Source of the DNA: a virus
IMG/VR virus record: IMGVR_UViG_3300046005_000635
Location: 1 to 22,339 of that record
DNA length: 22,339 bases
Direction: 5' to 3' (one strand)
Position numbers and translations under genes: made by a program
In this document: positions 13,705 through 21,700 of the stretch, in pieces
Layout: the number at the start of each line of letters is the position of its first letter
Numbering within the stretch: the stretch's first letter is position 1
The notes under the pieces: generated by a model
Database searches by the model: none
Told to the model about the DNA's origin: nothing
What the model saw: only the letters and a program-made list of their open reading frames with translations

Positions 13705-13859
13705 CACAAGAAGACATTCAAAAAGCATGGAACCTAATGTCCACGCATAACAGTGAGTTGATGCTGGAGAACGAGCGTTTAAAACAGCAGCTTATGCAGC
13801 GGAGTCTGTGGTACGCGCTTAAACGTGCAATCAATATTTGGAGAGGAAACAACACATGA
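13701..13859 (+). CDS. Small coiled-coil protein (52 aa)
   Basis: 52 residues from ATG 13701, which overlaps the preceding stop, with AAGGAGAAG upstream. SELMLENERLKQQLMQRSLWYALKR forms one continuous amphipathic helix, likely a short coiled coil. ERLK is encoded by a one-mismatch copy of the iterated palindrome (GTTTAAAA at 13778). The stop overlaps the next ATG. No function recognised. Confidence 0.62.
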   Translation: MTQEDIQKAWNLMSTHNSELMLENERLKQQLMQRSLWYALKRAINIWRGNNT

Positions 13860-14056
13860 TTAAAGTAGGAGACATAGTACAGGTAGACCCAAGCAAAGAA
13901 ATGTTTGGAGCCTGCATGGTAGTAGTAACAGAGATTAAGGACTGGGGCATCCAAGGTTACGTTCAGTCCGCTGGTGTAGAAGGGCAACAGTACATTCGTT
14001 TAAACACTGGAGAGTTTGAGGGAACCGGCGGTGAAGCAGTATGGATAGCACGATGA
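13856..14056 (+). CDS. Small SH3-like phage protein
   Basis: 66 residues from ATG 13856 with GAGAGGAAA upstream. MIKVGDIVQVDPSKEMFGACMVVVTEIKDWG is the start of a small beta-barrel type that I recall in several phages without a function. GTTTAAAC at 13998 encodes RLNT. A TTG 18 bases upstream opens the same frame but overlaps the neighbour; the ATG with ATGA overlap is preferred. Confidence 0.7.
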   Translation: MIKVGDIVQVDPSKEMFGACMVVVTEIKDWGIQGYVQSAGVEGQQYIRLNTGEFEGTGGEAVWIAR

Positions 14057-14334
14057 AACTAGCAGCAGGCAATCCTAACCTTATGAAGAAGCAAGCTATG
14101 CGTGTAAACAGACTAGCATCTCTTGGTTCAATCCCATTTACACCTAGCAATAAGAATAGGTACAAGCACTTTGGTGATGGCCCACTTCTCATGGAGCGCA
14201 CAGAGAACACGGCAGCACCTCGCACATTCAATCATGTCAAGGATGGTCAGGTGTACATCCCTGAGAAGAGTGAACCTGTAAGAGCAGGGTCTACCGATGC
14301 ATTCAAAATTAAAAGCCACGGACACAGCACATAG
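14053..14334 (+). CDS. Small basic phage protein, function unknown
   Basis: 93 residues from ATG 14053 (ATGA overlap; ATG 14041 is an alternative). The N-terminus LAAGNPNLMKKQAMRVNRLASLGSIPFTPS resembles short phage proteins of unknown role; the C-terminus is polar and unstructured-looking (VYIPEKSEPVRAGS). No metal or membrane signature. Confidence 0.6.
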   Translation: MKLAAGNPNLMKKQAMRVNRLASLGSIPFTPSNKNRYKHFGDGPLLMERTENTAAPRTFNHVKDGQVYIPEKSEPVRAGSTDAFKIKSHGHST

Positions 14335-14342
14335 GAGATAGT

Positions 14343-14594
14343 ATGTTTACACAGTACCATAAGACTCAGTTAAAAGATTTGGTGAGACCAAAGATTGGTG
14401 ACTTCTACCAAGGAACGGTCAACATCCGACTCAATGATTTTATTTCAAGGCTACAGGAACAGTGCCCTGAAAACTTTCACCAAGACACAAACTCCCTGCG
14501 GACTCGTGTTTTCTTTGATGAGCCACCCTATGCTCATTTTCCTATCCCTATGGCAGGGTTCATTAAGCCAATGAAGGGATGGCGTAGTGAGTAA
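14343..14594 (+). CDS. Small protein, function unknown
   Basis: 83 residues with GGAG five bases before the ATG. VNIRLNDFISRLQEQCPENF, then RVFFDEPPYAHFPIPMAGF, suggests a small mixed fold. Not recognised. It overlaps the next gene by eight bases. Confidence 0.58.
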   Translation: MFTQYHKTQLKDLVRPKIGDFYQGTVNIRLNDFISRLQEQCPENFHQDTNSLRTRVFFDEPPYAHFPIPMAGFIKPMKGWRSE

Positions 14595-14829
14595 ATCAAG
14601 GCATCCCGACATTCGTAGGTTGCTGCATAAGTACCATGATGGACTTACATCTATTGAGATATCAGAGTGGCTTGACTTGAAGCCTGACTCCGTCAGGAAC
14701 GCTTTAAGGGAGATGCCTGATACCTACATTGACAGATGGAAGCCAGTAAAGCATGAACCACCACATGCTGTATGGTGTGCCATTGTTCCACCTGAAGACT
14801 GTCCTAGACCGAAAGGCAAACATGGTTAA
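14587..14829 (+). CDS. Helix-turn-helix phage protein
   Basis: 80 residues, GTG start. RRLLHKYHDGLTSIEISEWLDLKPDSVRNALREMPDTYIDRW (positions 10-51) reads as a winged-helix or HTH domain with the turn between ISEWLDL and KPDSVRNAL. Similar short HTH proteins are common in phage accessory regions and may be regulators. The C-terminal PPHAVWCAIVPPEDCP looks like a short strand pair with two cysteines. Confidence 0.68.
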   Translation: MSKSRHPDIRRLLHKYHDGLTSIEISEWLDLKPDSVRNALREMPDTYIDRWKPVKHEPPHAVWCAIVPPEDCPRPKGKHG

Positions 14830-15034
14830 AACAAGATTTCAAACTCTTTTCTACACACCAAATAATAGCGACACACCAAACTTTTCTGCATGGAGTAATG
14901 AAAACTTAGCGCAGTTTGCATATGAGTCTTACCGGAAGATGCAGGAGCAGCATGATCACATCGAGCAGCTTCAGGGCGATCTCAAAGATTCTATGGTAGA
15001 GATACGGAGGCTGATATGGGAGGCAAGCAAATGA
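14822..15034 (+). CDS. Small protein with C-terminal coiled coil
   Basis: 70 residues from ATG 14822, overlapping the preceding gene by eight bases. NENLAQFAYESYRKMQEQ, then DHIEQLQGDLKDSMVEIRRL, forms a long charged helix, probably coiled coil. Not recognised. The stop overlaps the next start. Confidence 0.6.
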   Translation: MVKTRFQTLFYTPNNSDTPNFSAWSNENLAQFAYESYRKMQEQHDHIEQLQGDLKDSMVEIRRLIWEASK

Positions 15035-15312
15035 ATGTTATAGAAGCCATTGTTGAGGTTGTGAAAGAGCTTCAGGAAAGGGATGACAGAGATGTTTACA
15101 CAAGCTTTTTAAGGATGCTTGCTCTCGTTACTGCCGCACATTCCCCGGATTCTGGAACTAAATGCGTACTGATTTACACAGACGGGGAATCTTTTTTAAC
15201 TATGGGTGCAAACACCGACAGCTTTGAGATGGCAGGGTTAATTGATACCCTGCATAAACACAACATGGAAGAAGTTATGTCAGATGCACCACCAAAGGAG
15301 ATGTTCAATTGA
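15031..15312 (+). CDS. Small phage protein, function unknown
   Basis: 93 residues from ATG 15031 with GGGAGG about eight bases upstream and ATGA overlap. An N-terminal helix (VIEAIVEVVKELQERDDRD) is followed by KCVLIYTDGESFLTMGANTDSF, a small beta-sheet core. No domain recognised. It ends next to a TTG start (TTGA overlap). Confidence 0.6.
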   Translation: MNVIEAIVEVVKELQERDDRDVYTSFLRMLALVTAAHSPDSGTKCVLIYTDGESFLTMGANTDSFEMAGLIDTLHKHNMEEVMSDAPPKEMFN

Positions 15313-15512
15313 CTGATCACGACACAAATTTAAGAGACTTGGCTGCAATGTTTGCTATGGCTGGACTGCTGATGCGGGGCCGAGAAGACATACGCATAGT
15401 GGAATCGGCATTTGATATAGCTGACAAGTTCATGGAGACTAGAGAACTCAAAGCCGAGGAGCAGCAGGGTATCGTAGCCATCAAGAAAAAGAAGAAGAAT
15501 GTACCGGAGTGA
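15309..15512 (+). CDS. Small helical phage protein (RDLAAMFAMAG type)
   Basis: 67 residues, probable TTG start overlapping the preceding stop. NLRDLAAMFAMAGLLMRG, then FDIADKFMETREL, resembles the protein at 11423-11626 in plan. The C-terminus is lysine-rich (KKKKKN). Function unknown; an internal ATG start would truncate the conserved-looking helix and is less likely. Confidence 0.6.
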   Translation: MTDHDTNLRDLAAMFAMAGLLMRGREDIRIVESAFDIADKFMETRELKAEEQQGIVAIKKKKKNVPE

Positions 15513-15786
15513 CAAACTCCTGAAGTCTGTCAGAGACTGCCCCTGCCAATACTGCGGTGCTATGGATGGAACCATAGTCGCAGCCCACTCCAATCAGATG
15601 AGGGATGGGAAAGGCAGGGGTCTCAAGGCTGACGATTACCGTATCGCGGCACTATGCTACAAGTGCCACACGGAGCTAGACCAAGGCAAGAACATGTCAC
15701 GCGAGGAGCGTTTAAACATGTGGGAGGACGCTCATCGAGCCACGATCGGGTGGCTCTTTGAGAATGAGAAGATTAAGGCTGTATGA
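15499..15786 (+). CDS. YbcO-like HNH nuclease (DUF1364)
   Basis: 95 residues. Zinc-binding and HNH-like residues are C14, C16 and C19 (CPCQYC), H30 in VAAHSNQ, and C53, C56, H57 (CYKCH), with the family phrase GLKADDYRIAAL between them. YbcO-type proteins are small phage nucleases found in nin-like regions near RusA and NinG; their exact role is not settled. It is the last gene of the rightward unit and overlaps the converging giant gene by 14 bases. GTTTAAAC at 15710 encodes RLNM. Confidence 0.85.
   Translation: MYRSDKLLKSVRDCPCQYCGAMDGTIVAAHSNQMRDGKGRGLKADDYRIAALCYKCHTELDQGKNMSREERLNMWEDAHRATIGWLFENEKIKAV
15737..15759. terminator. Possible bidirectional hairpin between converging units
   Basis: GAGCCAC (15737-15743) pairs with GTGGCTC (15750-15756) around a six-base loop, followed on the plus strand by only TTT. 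It lies inside the last codons of the HNH gene. The U-tract is weak, so termination there is uncertain, but it is the only good hairpin near the convergent end. Confidence 0.35.
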
Positions 15787-18700
15787 CTTTTCGGATCGCC
15801 CGTATATCATTCACCAGTAAATTCTGAGCCTTCGTAATCTCAAGCAGGATTTCTCGTTTCTCATCAGGCGGGATGTCTGCAGAGCGAACCATGTTTGCCT
15901 GATCCTGCAAGTCCTGCATCTGCTTGTTCAGATCGTTGATGAAGTCTTTAGCCGCATACAGCATTGCATTCTTCTCTACGTACTGAGCAATAGTTGGGTC
16001 ATTGCTCTTCTCAAGGAAGTTCACCGTCCGCACAACCGAGTCAACCGAGTTCTTTAGGTCGTAGTACGCAGTGATCTTGCCCCTAGCCTCTGGGTCTGCA
16101 AAGAACCGCTTGATGACAGGCATCTGCTCAAAGCGTTTGGATGCTCTTTGCACACCGCTGTCTGGCATAAGTGAGGTGATGGATGCATCAAGAAGATCCA
16201 AGGCATACATACCCATTGTTCCTGTGTAGCCCTTGTATAAATACTCAAGCTTCATTGGAGACATACCTGTTGCCATGCCCAATTCCTGTGCCACCTTAGA
16301 TGTATTTGCTCCAACTTGGTACTCTGGGGCTACATCTTTCATGTTTCCAGAAACAATCTCTCTACCTGTAAACAGAGAGTAGTTTGACTTTACTTCGTAG
16401 TAAGGGGCTATAAACTGAGGCAATGGGCTTATGCCAAAGGTGTTCGACAAAGCTCTCTTTGCTGCTTCGGCAGAATCCTTGTTGGTATCCATGCCATAGA
16501 AGCTGCGGTAGATACGCTCAGGGACTGTCTTAAACAATGTACCAACCTCAAATGGGATTGGAATCTTCAAAGGTGCTCTGCCTTCGCCAAGCGGGATGAT
16601 CCAGTTGTTGTCCTTGACCTCTTCCTCTTGATTTTCGTAGTCAGGGTTACCAGCGATAGCTGCGGCGTACATGGCGCTCATAGCCATGATGGTTGATCCA
16701 CGGATAAACATAGCCTTTTGGACTTGTTTCTCCATAGCTGTAGCGTCTTTATTAAAGAACGGACGGATGCCGGAGCGGAAGAACACATCTAAGCCCTGAA
16801 CACGAGCGTTCAAGAATGGGATGACGGCGGCTGCAATACGGACTACTGCGGAGCTACCCTTGCGGTTAAAGTTAAGCACCTCTAAAGAACGATGCAGAGC
16901 CTCTGCCTCATTGCCTGTCTCAGCAAGGGTTGCCTTGTAGATTGCAATGCGGGTGGCAGCATCAGACGCTGTTGTACCTTTTTCCAGAGCGCCCCAGAAG
17001 AGTGTAAATGGAGAGGCGGCTGTCTCAAATGTTGTCTTTGTTCCGGTCTTTTTACGGATGTCTTTGGCAAACTCGCTTGTGCTTGCCTCAATATCACGGG
17101 AGAACTCATATCCACCAAGAACACCTGCGCTCAGTAGCTTCTGGTACTCAGGAGAACTATTCATCAGGACGCTGCCAAACTCTTTCATCGTTGAAACGAG
17201 CGGGGTAATCTTTGCACCGCTTGTAACGTATGCAGATACAGAGTCACGCATCAAGTTAGCCAGCATGAAGCCCGGATCTTTGGTAATTAAATTCCGCAGA
17301 AGGTCTGCTGGCTTGGCAAAGATGCTTAGGAATGGCAACTCAGGCAGGTTTAAACTGCTTACAGCATCAACCCAGAGCCGGTCAGCGCATTCGTAGGAAA
17401 CCTTCTGTCCCTTTTCCAAGATGGTAATTGTGTTTGGAGAGGATGAGACGTTGTCTAACTTCTGAACCATACCTATGAAAACACCAGCATCAGCAGCCTT
17501 CTTAGCTGCCACGTTCTTCATACCAGCTTGAATCGTTGCCTGCGTGTTGCGGACAACTGTCTCAAGGAAGTCAGCCAATGGAGCATCGCTTCCAGTAATC
17601 TTCTTTGGCGCTTTAACCCCAGAGATGCTTTGGAAGATGTTTGGCCCGATGGTGCGCTCCCCATCAATCTGACGGTAGAAGGGCAGGTAGTCTGAGTACT
17701 TGACGAATTCGGCTGCGTTCTGTGCAGAGATAACGCCTGTATCCACTGCGTATTTAACCAAGCCGTCGTTGTACTTGATCCAGTCTTTCTGGACACTGAC
17801 GAACTCTGGGTACTTTTGTTCCAATTGTTTTGCGTAAGCAAAGTCTTGCTGTGTAAACAGTTCTTCCTTACCGTTCGCCAAAAGTCGCTTACCGCGTTTG
17901 GACGCAGCCCAGAACTGATACGCCTGATACATTTTAGGATCACCGTAACGGGCTAATGGGGCAAATATAGCTACAGCACCTTTGATGGTTCCGTTTTCAT
18001 TGCTGACAGTTGTATAACCATCCTTGTATACAGGGATGCCGCCGATACGGTCTCCTACACCCAGTGCAGATGCAGCAACACCAGCGGCAAGATCAGACTG
18101 AAGCGCAGCAGCGTGGGCATTGGAATCAGCTAAACGCTCAACCCCACCCATCTTCTTGGCTACCAATCTCTCTACATCGCTCAATCGGTTGTAACGATCA
18201 AGACCCTTCTGGCGCAGGTAGCTGAAAGACTCAGGGGCCAAAGCCTCTGTAAGACGCTCAATGAATCCAACCTCTTGGCGAGTCTGTGTGGTGCGGTTAA
18301 TAGCTGCAAAGATAGCTGCCCCATTGGGCATGTTCTTAATGTCTTCTGTTACGTTAGTGCGGAGACTTTGTTTTACAACATCGGCTCTTCCGGAGGTTCC
18401 TGTTCCCCGTACAGTGCCACTTGTTGGTTCCACCTCGTTGGAGGTAATCCCAGTGTCTTTAGCAGATTGAATGGGTACTCTAGACCAGCTTGGGTCTTTG
18501 TTTGGGGAACTGTCCGTGATTCGAGCGCGGACTTCGTCTGTTGTGATTTTTCCGCTTTGGGATTGTTTCCAAATGGATTTAACATTGTTTACAGCCTTTT
18601 CCGTTTTAAATGTGTCAGGGAATAGTCCTCGAACTTTTTCCCATGTAACTGATTGCATCTCACGAGGCAATACACCAACTTCTTTTGCTGCACGACGATA

Positions 18701-21700
18701 AGCCTCGGCATATTCTCCGTACAGTCCGTTCTGACCATGCAATGAACTAGAGCCTTGCCCAAGCCAAGCTTGCCTTACTTCCGGTGAACCTGCGCCAAGA
18801 GGTTCAAACCGTGCAGCAGCAACGGCATGAGTGTCAATTGTTACATGCTCATCAGGGGAATCAGGATACACGATATTGTTGTAAAAGGAACGAACTTTAT
18901 GTGCGTCACCCATTTGATCACTGATATTTTTTAATGAGTCGTCGTTTAAAATAGACAACGCTTTTTCAATATTCTTAGTGTTACCCCAAGGTATATTGGA
19001 TGGTTCGCCATCCTTCTTGGTCATAACTCCAGCAGACTTACCCTCTGGAGCAACCAAGTGATACTCTCGGCTGTGATGAGTTTCATCATAGGCACGTAGC
19101 CACCAAGGTTGCAATCCAGTGCCTTCAACATCTTTAAAAGACTTCCCATTAATTGCATTGCGGATGCGAAGCATTTCTTCAGGGTTGCCCTTTTGCTTTA
19201 TCTCGTTAATTTTTGAGTTAAACCAATTCTTCATTGCACTGTCTGCAACGGTATTTTGATGGTTTTTCCAAATAGTAATTACTCGTGCAGCTTGGCTAAC
19301 ATTTACATCCCAAGGGGTTTGTGGGCTAAGAGCAGCTAATACACCAGACGCTGAACGTTTTGAAATTCCAGCAGCTTCGGCTAGGGTGCTGGCTATCTTG
19401 TTAGCGCCCTTGTACCAATTCTTGCTGCGGTTGCGAATGTCTTTTGGTGTTGCATTCCATAGATACAAAAGGTTATCTTTCAACGCATCAACAAAATGGT
19501 TTATAGTTGCTTCGTCGGAGTCAGACTTAAACTGACCCATCAATGGATCGTTTCTTACAAGATCTGCGTGTTTTGCTAGAAGTTTGAGATCTTCTTTGAC
19601 AACACCAACCCCAACGTTCAATTTATCTGTATCGGGGTTTTCTGTAGGGTTAACAGAAGTTGGTTTGCGTGTGCTAATAGTTTCTTCTTCTGGGCTAAAC
19701 TTTCCAGAATTTCTATCACTGCGAAGGCTCTTGCGCTCTTCAATGATACGGTTTTTCTCTAACTTACCAGACGCTTTAAGATCTGCAACTGTGCCTTGGT
19801 AGGTGGTAGGAACATCGTGGTTAAGGATAACCATCATTCCCATATCTGGGGATGCGTATCCGTCGTATCCAGCATCTACAACACCAGACTCAAACTTGTT
19901 GAAGTCACCCTTAGAAGCTGCGCTGATGCGACGCATCTCCGCTCCGGGGCCAAGTATGTTGTTTAAACTTTGTGTGTGTACCTGATTCCCAACGCCAGAC
20001 TCAACCATCGGCATTGAGCCGTCTGGTCTCTCTATGTAGAAGTAAGCCCGCTTCTTAATTCTTCCGTCAGAGGATTCGGATAGGCGATCTTTCTCAGCGC
20101 CTTTAAGCCCCGAACCAGACATGCTACCCATTAGGACTGGAGTCTTACTCCGTCCATAGTGGATGCCGTCAAAGGCTAAGGCATTTTTCTGTTTTTCTCC
20201 AAGGCTGATTCCTTCATCGCTTCCTCGGCTGGGTCGAACGGGAGGTTGTTTAGGTCTAGCGGCTGATTCGATCCAGCGGTTGCGGAGGTTGATTGCGTCC
20301 GTGGATATGTTGTCAAGGTTGCTACGCCCGATCCGCCGAACATCTGCCCCTTCGGTACGATTACCTCTCTCACCTGTGCCATATCGTGTTCCTTCTAAAT
20401 AAGCTTGCCTGTTATCGGGCTGAATAAAGTCACTATGAAACTTGTGAACGTCAGAGACATCAATGATTCCATCGTACTCAAAATTTGATACAGAATCTAG
20501 TATCGCCTTACGATATTGCTCGTCTGTAAGGGTAGAAACCTTGTCATTGTATTCTGAGAAGTTTCCGTACAGCAAAGATCCTCCACGCAGCGTATCTGAA
20601 TCCGCCTGTGGAACTTCCTTAGCAATGTGTTTTCTCAGCCCATTCAAGTCTGCATCGCTCATCCCTTTGGGGATATCAACCTTAACGAAACCAGCCTGAG
20701 ACCCAGACGATGTGTTGCTTTCGTCGTAAGCAATCATTGCCTTTTGGTCTAAAACATAACCAATTACATTTGCCAACTCAGACAACTCATCAATAGATGC
20801 GTTCTTTGGAGCGTTTATTAGAATGTTGGGGTTAAGCTCATTTAAATATGTTCCGTTGGAGTACTCAACCTTGTAACCCTCAAGGCCCATCTCTTTTAAA
20901 ACATTGTTTACGACTTTGTTGGTGACCGACTTGGTTGTTGCAAGCTTGTCTTCCTGAGACATGGTGCGCCATTGTTCTGCAATTTCTTGGTCTGGGTTCG
21001 GAGCTACCTCGGCAACAATACCCTTCTGCAGTTCTCTTGCGCTTAAACGCTCCTTGCCTGCAGCCTTCTTTCCAGCGGTAAGCTCTCCACGCTCAACCTT
21101 GCCGAATACATCGTCGGATGTTGTGTAGCCTGCACCGTTAAACGAATTACGCAAAGCCTCAAAGAACTGACGCATTTTGTTCAGCAGAGTGGTAAACACC
21201 CCTTTAGGAGCGCCGTTTACATCAAAGTCACCGAAAGCGTCGGCAATGGCCTCCTCACGGACAGCCTGCATATCACCTTTGTACAGGTCTACATATGCCT
21301 CGTAGCGGGACTGTTGCCCAGCCTCCAGAGGACGACCATCTATATTGCGCTCTTTGAGGTACTTGTCGATCCAAACCTTATCAGCTTGGTTCTCCAGAAC
21401 TCCCCACTGACCTTTGGTAAAGAAGCCCAGATCTTTTAAACCGTGCAGGGACTCATGGCGTAAGACTCTAATCGGGTTGTTAGCGTCAAGGGCTACCTTG
21501 ATAGTGCTTCCAGCGTAAGAGCCTTCTGCCTTCATCCCCGCTTCGATCTTTAAGGCTACATCACCCAGACCAAAACGCTTCAGCATTGGCAGGAGGTTGG
21601 ACTTGATAGACTCCTTTTGGGTAGTTACCAAGGGTTCTTCGGCAGGCTTTTGTACAGGTTCTTGTACAGGTTTTTCTGCAGCCAAGAAAGGCTTAGTGCC

